Below, piece after piece: positions 16,051 through 24,388 of a stretch of 42,455 nt of DNA; position 1 is the first letter of the stretch; every line of letters starts with the position of its first letter. The position numbers were made by a program, and so were the translations under genes. The stretch is from Bryobacterales bacterium (GTDB lineage Bacteria; Acidobacteriota; Terriglobia; Bryobacterales; Bryobacteraceae), in assembly GCA_026954325.1 (NCBI GenBank), contig JAIXKK010000141.1, positions 1 to 42,455 on the forward strand, given 5' to 3'. A model generated the notes under the pieces. The model saw nothing but the letters and a program-made list of their open reading frames with translations. It was not told where the DNA came from and did not search any database.

Positions 16051-16818
16051 TTAGCGTGACTGGAGGTGCAGCGGCTGGTCGAGCCGGAAGGTGAGGACGG
16101 TCTCCGAGGGTACTTTGACCCGGCTTCCACGGGTGAGGACCTGGGTGGCTCCTCCCGCGGCGGCTCCGGCGGCGGCTCCGATGGCGGCTCCTCTGCCGCC
16201 TCCGGCGATGGCTCCGAGGAGGGTGCCGAGGACGGCTCCTCCGCCGACCATTTCGGCGGTGCGGCGATTCTTACCGAGGCCTTCGCGGCTGGAGCGCTGG
16301 ACGTCTTCGGTGCTGACGTTGTACGGGCGGCCGGAGATGGTGACGGAATCGAGGTCGAGGGCGAGTTGAGGGGTTCCAACGCCTCCGGAGGACGACTTGC
16401 GGATGATGAGGCGGGCATCGGATCCCCTGGGGATGAGGGCGGTCCCATCCGTGCCGAGGACGTCACGGTCAATGACGGCGGAGAAGGTGGCGCCTTCGGG
16501 GGCGCTGGATGAATCGATGTTTTCATTGGTGCGGACGGCAATTTCCGTGCCCGCGGGCAGGGTGGGGGCGACGGAGGAAGACAACGTGGACGGCAAGGGG
16601 GATGAGGAAGAGGCCTGTCCGTCGCCGAAAGTGATGGATTGGATGTCGGAGATGTTGTAGCTCCGAGTTGCGCCGTTCTGATCGAGGAAGGTGATGACGC
16701 GGCTGGCGCCGCCGAGGAACGTTCCGGAAACAATGAGGCCGTTGCGCAGTTTGAGTTGATCGGAAGCGGCCCAGAGGAGGGAGGGGGCGAGCAGGCAGAC
16801 CAGAGTCGCGAGTTTCAT
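16051..16818 (-). CDS. Exported glycine-zipper protein of unknown function
   Basis: The 255-residue protein has a signal peptide (MKLATLVCLLAPSLLWAASDQ) and then a short beta-rich domain (LKLRNGLIVSGTFLGG, SYNISDIQSITFGD) like those that sense or bind small ligands in the envelope. After a Ser/Pro linker comes a second beta-domain (AGTEIAVRTNENIDSSSAPE to about residue 180). A glycine-zipper stretch follows at about residues 192-228 (GGGAVLGTLLGAIAGGGRGA and more), of the kind that packs into membranes in 17-kDa-antigen-like proteins. A short strand ends the protein (ETVLTFRLDQPLHL). Similar proteins are frequent in acidobacterial genomes. The role is unknown, perhaps envelope structure. It is monocistronic, and its ATG is preceded by GAGGTGTC. 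Confidence 0.78.
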   Translation of the reverse strand: MKLATLVCLLAPSLLWAASDQLKLRNGLIVSGTFLGGASRVITFLDQNGATRSYNISDIQSITFGDGQASSSSPLPSTLSSSVAPTLPAGTEIAVRTNENIDSSSAPEGATFSAVIDRDVLGTDGTALIPRGSDARLIIRKSSSGGVGTPQLALDLDSVTISGRPYNVSTEDVQRSSREGLGKNRRTAEMVGGGAVLGTLLGAIAGGGRGAAIGAAAGAAAGGATQVLTRGSRVKVPSETVLTFRLDQPLHLQSR

Positions 16819-17632
16819 GATGACACCTCGGTTTTATGGTAGCTCGCCTTCGATGCCGCGCTGTAGTCTTTAAACGATTCCGAACGATTCCGAAGCCCTG
16901 GCGGCTGGGACGAACCGTGAGCAGAGCAAGGCGCCCGGCGGCAGTGATGAGGCGGGCGACGGGATAGAGGGCAAGGAGGGCACGGACGCCGTGATGGCGA
17001 TGAAGGCTTCCGCGCGGGACTCGACGAAGGCGTGGACGGCCTGGCGGAGGGTGGAAACGGACGGTGGAGACCATGGGAGGCGGGGCTGTGAACTTGCGTT
17101 TGCGGCCGGGCCGCCTGGCGACGATGAGGCGCTCGCGGCCGCGCGTCAACGGACGGGGCTGGTTGGGTTTGCCCGGAAGGGGGCGTGGAGTTTTCGGCGA
17201 GCACGAGGAGTCCGGCGATTTCGAGGGATGGACTAGAGCGGCCGGGCTGGGGACGGGTGACGGCGGATTCCGTAGTGAGATTCCCGAGGTAAGATACCGC
17301 GGATAATAAAAGGACTCCGAATCGAAACTATAATCTGGAGGTGGCGTGTGGTAGTGATGCGAAAGCGTAGTATCCGTTTTCGTCGCGCCGGAGAGCCGCA
17401 GCAGCTACGGAGAGAGGGCGGGGACGTAGGAGTAAGGGGGTGATTTGTGGATTTTCCGACCCCTTTGGAGGCTACCCGTAAAGTCAACCGTGTCTCCATG
17501 TTAGAAGGGAAAGAGGGCTGCGCGGAGGAGGATTTCCACGGCTTTTCCACACGCTTTGCACTTCTCTTCAAGCGTTATAAAGCTAGTGGTTTCAGCAAGC
17601 TGCGAGGATATTGAAAAGCCGGACTTTTTCTC
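16819..17632. other. Long spacer without a recognisable gene
   Basis: Over 800 bases before the candidate small-RNA promoter have overlapping open frames on both strands but none with a consistent protein pattern, signal peptide or ribosome-binding site. The minus-strand frames between 16860 and 17240 look coding-like in base composition but shift frame, so this may be a decayed gene I cannot identify. The part from 17240 to 17630 is less GC-rich and shows nothing specific. Confidence 0.4.
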
Positions 17633-17661
17633 TTGACTCGATTTGCCGTTCGCCGTAAGAT
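17633..17661 (+). promoter_or_regulatory. Sigma-70-type promoter
   Basis: TTGACT (17633-17638) and TAAGAT (17656-17661) are separated by exactly 17 bases, the best promoter match seen in the window. It points toward the candidate small RNA and the S55-like gene. Transcription should start around 17668. Confidence 0.6.
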
Positions 17662-17667
17662 CCAAAT

Positions 17668-17785
17668 CAAACGAAGGATTTGTACGGATGCGAAACCGTC
17701 GAATCTGATTCTCCCAAAAACGTCCCCTGGTGAAGAGCCAGGGTCAAATCGTGCAAATGCTCACCTTCGGGTGAGCATTTTGCTT
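17668..17785 (+). ncRNA. Candidate small structured RNA
   Basis: Between the strong promoter and a strong terminator lie about 115 bases with no ORF of protein-like character and three possible stems. The first pairs ACGG with CCGT around ATGCGAAA, flanked by GATT and GAATC. The second is CCCTGG / CCAGGG with a TGAAGA loop. The third is the terminator hairpin. I do not recognise a known riboswitch or housekeeping RNA. It could be an independent small RNA or an attenuated leader of the S55-like gene 145 bases downstream. Confidence 0.45.
17755..17785 (+). terminator. Intrinsic terminator with TTCG tetraloop
   Basis: AAATGCTCACC (17755-17765) and GGTGAGCATTT (17770-17780) pair perfectly over 11 bases around a TTCG loop, followed by TGCTTG. 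The stem ends in T residues. This is the clearest terminator hairpin in the window. Confidence 0.75.
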
Positions 17786-17929
17786 GAGGGGAGGCGTGGG
17801 AGGCGCTGGCAAGCGATTATTGATTTCCGGTCCGACCTATTCCGGCCGTGGAACTTTCCGCAGTGACGGAACGTCACTCAGTACGTCGCAAACCTGAAGT
17901 CTGTGTACATTCCTGTCGTGTAGACGATA

Positions 17930-19813
17930 ATGGATGTAGCAAAGGTCACCCCTGCCGTGAGACTACACCCCTGTATTCCAGTGTTGCTAACTTTCGCCGC
18001 GGCGATCAGCGCCTCCGGCCAGACAATGAATCGTCCGAAAGCGGGTCCTGTCGCCATCATGAGGTCCTCGGAGTTGAAGCCGGGGATGAAGGCGACGGCC
18101 TGGACGGTTTTCGAGGGAACCACGCCGGAAGCGGTACCGGTGGAGATCATCGGGCTGTGGAAGAACGCCTGGGGACCGCGCCAGGACATCATCCTGGGGA
18201 AGATGGGCGGGAAGGCGCAACGGACGAACGTAGCGGGCGGCATGAGCGGGAGCCCGGTGTACATAGACGGGAAGCTGATCGGGGCGGTGGCGCTGCGGTT
18301 GAGCGTGTTTTCGCCGGACGCGATCTGCGGGATCACGCCGATCGAATTGATGTTGGAAATCAAGGACTTTGACAAGTCGCGGCCGAGTGATGGGAAGGCT
18401 CCGGACAAGCCTGGGACGCGGGCGGGGCTGGAGGTCCCGGGCGAACTGTTGGCGAAAGTGGTGGAAGCGAGGGCTTCGGGGGCCGTGGTAAGCGGGGTCC
18501 CGCTGATGACGCCGATCGAGACGCCGCTGACGCTGGCGGGATTCAATGAAGGAACGTTGAGGGAGTTCGGGCCGCTGATGCGGCAGATGGGACTGAACCC
18601 GGCGCAGGGAGGGGCGAGCGGAGCGCTGCTGAGCCCGAAGCCGGCGGCGGGTTGGCAGACGGCATTGCAGCCCGGGGACCCGGTGGCGGGGGTGCTGGTA
18701 TCGGGCGATATGTCGATGACGGGGTTGGGAACGGTTTCGTACAACGACGGTCGGCGGGTATTGGCGTTCGGGCACCCGTTTTTCAATCTGGGGCCGGTAG
18801 AGATGCCGATGGCGAAGGGCGAGGTGCTGATGACGCTGGGTTCGGCGTTCCAGCCGAACAAGATCGCCAACGCGACGGAGATCGTGGGGGCGCTGCACCA
18901 GGACCGGCATTCGGGGATTATGGGGGTGCTGGGAGACACGGCGGAGATGATTCCCGTGTCGCTGAAAGTGAGAAGTTTCACCGACAAGGACAAAGTTGAG
19001 AAAACAAAGGAGTTCCAATTCCACGTCTTTGTCCAGCAGAAATGGACGCCGTTTCTGATGATGATCACGCTGTTCAATTCGATCAGCGGGGTGAACGACT
19101 TTTCGGACGAGGTAACGTACCGTTTCAGCGGGAACGTGGAGATGGACGGGCATCAGCGGTTGACATTGACGACGATGCAGGCTCCGAGCGAACTGCCGGT
19201 GCCGGCTCCGATGGTGCTGGCGGGCTGGTGGGCGGACAAATTCAACCGGTTGTTTCTGAACGCGGTACAGACGCCGAAGCTGAGGAGGGTGGACGCGACG
19301 GTGGACCTGCTGCCGCAAAGGCGGATCGCGACGATTGACAACGCGTGGCTGGCGCAGACGGAGGTGGCTCCGGGGGCGACGATCACGGGGAAGGTATTCC
19401 TGCGGCCGTTTCGCGGAGAGCGGATGGCGCGAGAGATCCAGATCCACGTACCGGAAAGCCTGGCGAAGGGGACGCACCGGATTCTGTTGAGCGACGCGGA
19501 CACGCTGAACCGGATGCAATCGGCGGCGGGGATGGCGAACCGGTATATCGATATTCCGCAGACGGTATCGCTGATCAACCAGGAGCGTTCGAATAACAAG
19601 CTGTACGTATCGCTGATCGAGGCGAGGCCGACAGTGTTCACGGAAGACAAGACGATGCCGAGCCTGCCGGCGTCGGTTTTGAACGTGCTGCAAAGCGGGC
19701 AGACGCAGAACCATACGTTCATCACGTCGGGCGAATCGGCGACGGAGCAGGAATCCATTCCTTTTGATTTTGTAGTCAACGGAAGCTACAACCTGAAGAT
19801 CACGGTCAAGTAA
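17930..19813 (+). CDS. SpoIVB/S55-peptidase-like secreted protein
   Basis: The 627-residue protein carries an export signal (HPCIPVLLTFAAAISASGQ) after a short leader. It then has an S55-like region: PGMKATAWTVFEGTTPEAVPVEIIGL, and the motif GGMSGSPVYIDGKLIGAVA with the likely catalytic serine near residue 106-108. RVLAFGHPFFNLGPVEMPM near residue 280 supplies a histidine that could complete the site. In sporulating Firmicutes SpoIVB is a signalling serine peptidase. Acidobacteria do not make endospores, so the role here must differ. The C-terminal 300 residues are beta-rich and unassigned. The stop is 6 bases from the next ATG, and recG follows that gene, so the three are probably one transcript. 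The exact start is uncertain because the ribosome-binding site is weak. Confidence 0.75.
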   Translation: MDVAKVTPAVRLHPCIPVLLTFAAAISASGQTMNRPKAGPVAIMRSSELKPGMKATAWTVFEGTTPEAVPVEIIGLWKNAWGPRQDIILGKMGGKAQRTNVAGGMSGSPVYIDGKLIGAVALRLSVFSPDAICGITPIELMLEIKDFDKSRPSDGKAPDKPGTRAGLEVPGELLAKVVEARASGAVVSGVPLMTPIETPLTLAGFNEGTLREFGPLMRQMGLNPAQGGASGALLSPKPAAGWQTALQPGDPVAGVLVSGDMSMTGLGTVSYNDGRRVLAFGHPFFNLGPVEMPMAKGEVLMTLGSAFQPNKIANATEIVGALHQDRHSGIMGVLGDTAEMIPVSLKVRSFTDKDKVEKTKEFQFHVFVQQKWTPFLMMITLFNSISGVNDFSDEVTYRFSGNVEMDGHQRLTLTTMQAPSELPVPAPMVLAGWWADKFNRLFLNAVQTPKLRRVDATVDLLPQRRIATIDNAWLAQTEVAPGATITGKVFLRPFRGERMAREIQIHVPESLAKGTHRILLSDADTLNRMQSAAGMANRYIDIPQTVSLINQERSNNKLYVSLIEARPTVFTEDKTMPSLPASVLNVLQSGQTQNHTFITSGESATEQESIPFDFVVNGSYNLKITVK

Positions 19814-19819
19814 TCACTC

Positions 19820-22009
19820 ATGCAAAAAACCTGTTCGCTGTACCTCGCGGGACTCGCGGTGGCAGTATGCGGCTATGCCGTGGAGACGAAATTCTGGCAG
19901 CAGTATGAGGCGGCCGATTATGAGAAGGCAACGTTGCACGATATTTCGTTGAGGAGCGACGGACGGCTGAGGCTGGCTCCGGTGTTCCGGGAGATCTACG
20001 ACACGTCGGCGGCGTATCTGTGGGCCGTGGGGGAAGACAGCAAGGGGAATGTGTACGTAGGAGGGGGATCGGCGGGGGCGAGCACGGCGAAGTTGCTTCA
20101 GGTGGAACCGGGCGGGAAAGGGAAGGTGCTGGCGGAACTGGAAGGCCTGGAGATTCACGCCATTGCGGTGGATAAACAAGACCGGGTGTACGCGGCGACG
20201 TCACCGGACGGGAAGGTGTACCGGGTGGGGCCGGACGGGAAGGCGGCGGTGTTTTATGACCCGAAGGCGAAGTACATCTGGGGGATGGCGTTCGATTCGA
20301 AGGGGGACCTGTTTATCGCGACCGGGGACGAAGGAAAGGTGCACAAGGTCGGGGCGGACGGAAAGGGCGCGGTGTTTTTCCAGACGGATGACACGCACGC
20401 GCGGTCGCTGGCGGTGGATGGAAAGGGGAACCTGATAGTAGGGACGGAGCCGGGAGGTTTGATCCTGCGGGTATCGGCGGGCGGAGAAGGATTTGTCGTA
20501 TACCAATCGGCGAAGCGGGAGATTACGGCGGTGGCGGTGGCAAAGGACGGAACGGTGTACGCGGCGGGGGTGGGGAACAAGACGCCGGCGACGCTGCCGG
20601 CTCCGGTGACGCCGATGCCGAAGCCATCGCCAACTCCTTCGGCGAGCACGTCGGCGGCCGCGCGGCCGCAACCGGCGCTGCTGCCTCCGACGCTCTCTGC
20701 TTCGGCATCGATTGCGGGAGGGAGCGAAGTGTACCGGATTGAGGGGGATGGGTCTCCGCATGAAGCATGGCGGCACTCATCGGATGTTGTGTATGCGATC
20801 GGATTTGACGCGCGGGGGAAGGTGCTGCTGGGAACGGGGAACCGCGGCCGGATCTACCGGTTGGAGTCGGAGAGATTGTATACGCAGGTGGTGGACTCGA
20901 CTTCGACGCAGATCACGGGGATGCTGGCTTCGCGGAAGGGCGGAGTGTATGTGGTGACGGCGAATATCGGGAAGCTGTTCCGGCTGGGTCCGGAATTGGA
21001 CAAAGAAGGCACGGTGGAGAGCGAGGTATTGGACGCGGGGGGATTCTCGTACTGGGGGCGGGCGCGGGTAGAAGGCAAAGGGTTGGAGGGCGTGAGCCTG
21101 GAGACGCGAAGCGGGAACCTGGACCGGCCGCAAAACAACTGGAGCAAGTGGGAGGCGGTGAAGCCGGCTCCGGATTCGGGGAGGTCCGTGTCGCCGGCGG
21201 CGCGATTTTTACAATACCGGCTGAGGCTGAAAGCGGCGGCGGATGGGAGTTCGCCGGAGGTTTCGCTGGTGGAGCTGGCGTACCTGGCGAAGAACGTGGC
21301 TCCCGAGGTGCGGGAGGTGGAGACGACGCCGGCGAATTACAGGTTTCCGAACCCGGTGGCGAGCACGAGCGCGGCGCCGCCGAGCCTGACGCTGCCCGCG
21401 TTAGGGCAGCGAAGAAGCAGCAGCGGAATTTCGCTCGATTCGTCGTCGAACACGTTGAGCTACGCGAAGGGATACATTGGAGCGCGGTGGCGGGCGGATG
21501 ACGAGAACGGAGACACGCTGGAGTACAAGGTGGAGATCCGGGGAGTAGGAGAAAAGGAGTGGAAACTCCTGAAAGACAAGGTGAAGGAGCGGAACCTGAG
21601 CTGGGATTCAACGGGGTTCGCGGACGGGGAGTACCAGGTGCGAGTGACGGCGTCGGATGCGTCGGACAATCCGCCGGCGGAGGCGCTCACGTCGTCGCTC
21701 GAGAGCGATACGTTCACGATTGACAATACGCCGCCGCGGATTACGGAGTTGAGCGCGACGGAACAAGGCGGGAAGATTCTGCTGAAGTTCAAGGCGAAGG
21801 ACGCGCGGAGCGTGATCGAGAAGGCGGAGTATGCGGTGAACGGGGGCAATTGGATTCCGGCGCAACCGGTGTCGCGGCTGTCGGATTCGCTGGAGCTGGA
21901 GTACGCGGTGACAGTGGAACGGCCGGCCGGGGCGGGCGAGGTGATACTGGCGGTGCGCGCGGCGGACGAATTCGAAAACCAAACGGTAAGCAAGACAAAA
22001 GCGCCATAA
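19820..22009 (+). CDS. Secreted beta-propeller protein with C-terminal Ig-like domain
   Basis: The 729-residue protein starts with a signal peptide (MQKTCSLYLAGLAVAVCGYA). Residues about 60-400 hold repeated blades of the form AVDKQDRVYAATSPDGKVYRV and AVDGKGNLIVGTEPGG, as in NHL or SMP-30-like propellers. A Pro/Ser/Ala-rich linker at about 254-293 interrupts the propeller. The C-terminal third contains fibronectin or Ig-like strands (ARWRADDENGDTLEYKVEIR, then DGEYQVRVTASDASDNPP and FTIDNTPPRI). No catalytic motif is evident and the ligand is unknown. It sits between the S55-like gene (6 bases) and recG (8 bases), and the conjunction of two exported proteins with a DNA helicase is likely positional rather than functional. 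Confidence 0.72.
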   Translation: MQKTCSLYLAGLAVAVCGYAVETKFWQQYEAADYEKATLHDISLRSDGRLRLAPVFREIYDTSAAYLWAVGEDSKGNVYVGGGSAGASTAKLLQVEPGGKGKVLAELEGLEIHAIAVDKQDRVYAATSPDGKVYRVGPDGKAAVFYDPKAKYIWGMAFDSKGDLFIATGDEGKVHKVGADGKGAVFFQTDDTHARSLAVDGKGNLIVGTEPGGLILRVSAGGEGFVVYQSAKREITAVAVAKDGTVYAAGVGNKTPATLPAPVTPMPKPSPTPSASTSAAARPQPALLPPTLSASASIAGGSEVYRIEGDGSPHEAWRHSSDVVYAIGFDARGKVLLGTGNRGRIYRLESERLYTQVVDSTSTQITGMLASRKGGVYVVTANIGKLFRLGPELDKEGTVESEVLDAGGFSYWGRARVEGKGLEGVSLETRSGNLDRPQNNWSKWEAVKPAPDSGRSVSPAARFLQYRLRLKAAADGSSPEVSLVELAYLAKNVAPEVREVETTPANYRFPNPVASTSAAPPSLTLPALGQRRSSSGISLDSSSNTLSYAKGYIGARWRADDENGDTLEYKVEIRGVGEKEWKLLKDKVKERNLSWDSTGFADGEYQVRVTASDASDNPPAEALTSSLESDTFTIDNTPPRITELSATEQGGKILLKFKAKDARSVIEKAEYAVNGGNWIPAQPVSRLSDSLELEYAVTVERPAGAGEVILAVRAADEFENQTVSKTKAP

Positions 22010-22017
22010 TTCGGCAA

Positions 22018-24111
22018 GTGGATCTCGGCACGCCATTGATGTACGTCAAAGGTGTCGGCCCGGCGCGGGCCGCCATGCTGGAGGCGAAGGGTCTTTCGAC
22101 GGTAGAGGATTTGCTGGCGTATGCGCCGTTCCGGTATGAAGACCGGACGAACGTGAAGCCGCTGGCGCAACTGGCTCCGGGGGAGATGGCGACGACGATC
22201 GCGGAGGTGGCGTCGGTGAAGTCGTCGCAATTGCGGCGGCGGACGGCGCTGTTTGAGGCGCGATTCCAGGATGGCTCGCGGGTGGGGCTGGTGGGGAAGT
22301 GGTTCCACGGCGATTATCTGAAGACCGTGCTGGCGCCAGGGACGCGGGTGGCGGTATACGGGAAGATAGAACTCGACTCGTACACGGGCGAGTTAACGGT
22401 GCTGCATCCGGAGTTCGAGATTTTGAGCGCCGACGATGAGGGCGAGGCGGCGATCCATTTGGGACGGATCGTGCCGATTCATGAGGCGGCGGGGAAGATT
22501 ACGCCGCGTGTGATGCGGACGCTGTTGTGGCGGATCTGCGAGGGGCTGCCGGCGCTGGAAGATCCGCTGCCGGAATCCATCCGGAGGGAACTGGGGCTGC
22601 CGGATTATGGGACGGCGTTCCGGGAACTGCACTTTCCGAAGGCGGGGGAGGATTTGCGGCAGTTGAACGCGTTCCGGTCCGGGGCGCAGTTCCGGCTGAT
22701 CTTCGAGGAGTTTTTCTGGCTGCAATGCGGGCTGCAACTGCGGCGAAGCAAGGTGCGGCTGCAGGCGGGGATCGCGTTCGGACTGACGGAGCGGGTGAGG
22801 GAACAGATCAAGGCGATGCTGCCGTTCAAGCCGACGGGGGCGCAGAAGCGGGTGTTGGGGGAGATTGCGAGGGACATGGCGGCTCCGCATCCGATGAACC
22901 GGCTGTTGCAAGGGGACGTGGGGTCGGGGAAGACGCTGGTGGCGGCGGAGGCGGCGATCATAGCGATCGAGAACGGGTATCAGGCGGCGGTGCTGGCTCC
23001 GACGGAGATTCTGGCGGCGCAGCATTACCTGTATTTCAAGAACCTGTTTCACAAGCTGGGGTACGTGGCGGTGTTGTTGACGGGATCGTCGAGCGCGCGG
23101 GAGAAGGGGAAGTTGAAGGAACTGGTGGCGCGGGGACTGGCGCAGATCGCCATTGGGACGCACGCGCTGCTCGAGGAGGATGTCGCGTTCCAACGGCTGG
23201 GGCTGGCCATCATTGATGAACAGCACCGGTTCGGAGTGATGCAGCGGCTGCGGCTGATGGAGAAAGGGATCACGCCGGACATTTTGGTGATGACCGCCAC
23301 GCCGATCCCCCGAACGCTGTCGCTGACGTTATACGGGGATCTGGATGTGTCGGTGATTGACGAGATGCCGCCAGGGCGGAAGCCGGTATTGACGCGGCAT
23401 GTTTCGGAAGACCGGATCGAGATGGTGTGGACGTTCGTAAAGAAGGAGATTGAACAGGGGCGGCAGGCGTACGTGGTGTATCCGGTGATCGAGGAGTCAG
23501 AGACGGCGGCGCTGAAGGCGGCGGAGAAGATGTACCGGCACTTGAAGGAAGTGGTGTTTCCGGATCTGCGGATCGGGCTGCTGCACGGGCGGATGCCGGC
23601 GGATGACAAGGAAGAGGCGATGGCGGGCTTCAAGCGGGGGGATGTGCGGATTCTGGTATCGACGACGGTGATTGAAGTGGGCGTGGACGTGCCGAACGCG
23701 AGCGTGATGGTGATTGAGCAGGCGGAGCGGTTCGGGCTGGCGCAGTTGCACCAGTTGCGGGGACGCGTGGGGAGAGGGGCGGCGCAAAGCCACTGCGTGC
23801 TGGTGACGGGCAGGATGAATGATACGAGCCGGGAACGGATCCGGACGATGGTGGATTCAAACGACGGGTTTCACATTGCGGAGATGGATATGAAGCTGAG
23901 AGGGCCGGGTGAATTTTTCGGGACGAAGCAATCGGGGCTGCCGGCGCTGCGGATTGCGAATCTGCCGCGGGATACGGAGATATTGAACGTGGCGCGGGAG
24001 CGGGCGGTGGCGTTTCTGGAGAATCCGGGGAACGAACGGGAGAAGGAGCGGGTGTTGGGGTATTTGCGGGATCACTGGCAGAAGAGGTACGGACTGGCGA
24101 GGGTGGGGTAG
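22018..24111 (+). CDS. recG: ATP-dependent DNA helicase RecG
   Basis: The 697-residue enzyme reverses stalled replication forks and branch-migrates Holliday junctions. I start it at the GTG at 22018, giving VDLGTPLMYVKGVGPARA, the usual RecG N-terminus. An upstream open extension lies inside the previous gene in another frame. An alternative ATG is at 22039. The wedge (OB) domain spans about residues 45-150. Helicase motifs follow in order: Walker A GDVGSGKT (299-306), APTEILAAQH, DEQH (400-403) in IIDEQHRFGVMQR, TATPIPRTL, then LLHGRMPADDKEEAM, STTVIEVGVDVPNA and QLRGRVGRG. The length is typical of the family (about 690). It follows the beta-propeller gene by 8 bases. Cytoplasmic. Confidence 0.96.
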   Translation: MDLGTPLMYVKGVGPARAAMLEAKGLSTVEDLLAYAPFRYEDRTNVKPLAQLAPGEMATTIAEVASVKSSQLRRRTALFEARFQDGSRVGLVGKWFHGDYLKTVLAPGTRVAVYGKIELDSYTGELTVLHPEFEILSADDEGEAAIHLGRIVPIHEAAGKITPRVMRTLLWRICEGLPALEDPLPESIRRELGLPDYGTAFRELHFPKAGEDLRQLNAFRSGAQFRLIFEEFFWLQCGLQLRRSKVRLQAGIAFGLTERVREQIKAMLPFKPTGAQKRVLGEIARDMAAPHPMNRLLQGDVGSGKTLVAAEAAIIAIENGYQAAVLAPTEILAAQHYLYFKNLFHKLGYVAVLLTGSSSAREKGKLKELVARGLAQIAIGTHALLEEDVAFQRLGLAIIDEQHRFGVMQRLRLMEKGITPDILVMTATPIPRTLSLTLYGDLDVSVIDEMPPGRKPVLTRHVSEDRIEMVWTFVKKEIEQGRQAYVVYPVIEESETAALKAAEKMYRHLKEVVFPDLRIGLLHGRMPADDKEEAMAGFKRGDVRILVSTTVIEVGVDVPNASVMVIEQAERFGLAQLHQLRGRVGRGAAQSHCVLVTGRMNDTSRERIRTMVDSNDGFHIAEMDMKLRGPGEFFGTKQSGLPALRIANLPRDTEILNVARERAVAFLENPGNEREKERVLGYLRDHWQKRYGLARVG

Positions 24112-24205
24112 GCGCGGGTTTTTTCGATTACTTTTTGCCAATGTGGGGGAAGACGACGGTTTCGTCTCCTTGTGTCCGGAGTTCGACATCGCAGAGGCCC
24201 AGGGC

Positions 24206-24246
24206 AAACCCGGCCGACCGAAGCCGGGAAGAGCCGCCGGGTTTTT
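24206..24246 (+). terminator. Likely intrinsic terminator after recG
   Basis: AAACCCGGC (24206-24214) pairs with GCCGGGTTT (24236-24244) and runs into a T5 tract. The loop is long (about 21 bases) and has an inner CCGGG that could pair alternatively. It fits the end of the S55-propeller-recG transcript. Confidence 0.5.
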
Positions 24247-24353
24247 GTGGTTTGCGGTTGCGATCCGCGCACCGTAACTGGAAGCGATGCCGCGCCGCCG
24301 GGCAACCTGGCGCAATCCGATCAAAGGCCGTCCGAGGGGGCGGACGCTCATTG

Positions 24354-24375
24354 AGCAGCCGGAGATCCGGCTGCT
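24354..24375. promoter_or_regulatory. 22-bp near-perfect palindrome before the biotin carboxylase gene
   Basis: AGCAGCCGGA and TCCGGCTGCT are exact reverse complements separated by GA, ending 13 bases before the ATG at 24389. It could be an operator for a regulator of the carboxylase genes or a leader hairpin. Its position would cover a ribosome-binding site or transcription start. Confidence 0.4.
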
Positions 24376-24388
24376 ACAATCACCGTGC

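Noticed and set aside
17701..17780. Considered as a tRNA or known riboswitch
   Set aside because: No cloverleaf or T-loop GTTCRANNC in the right place and no recognisable riboswitch core.
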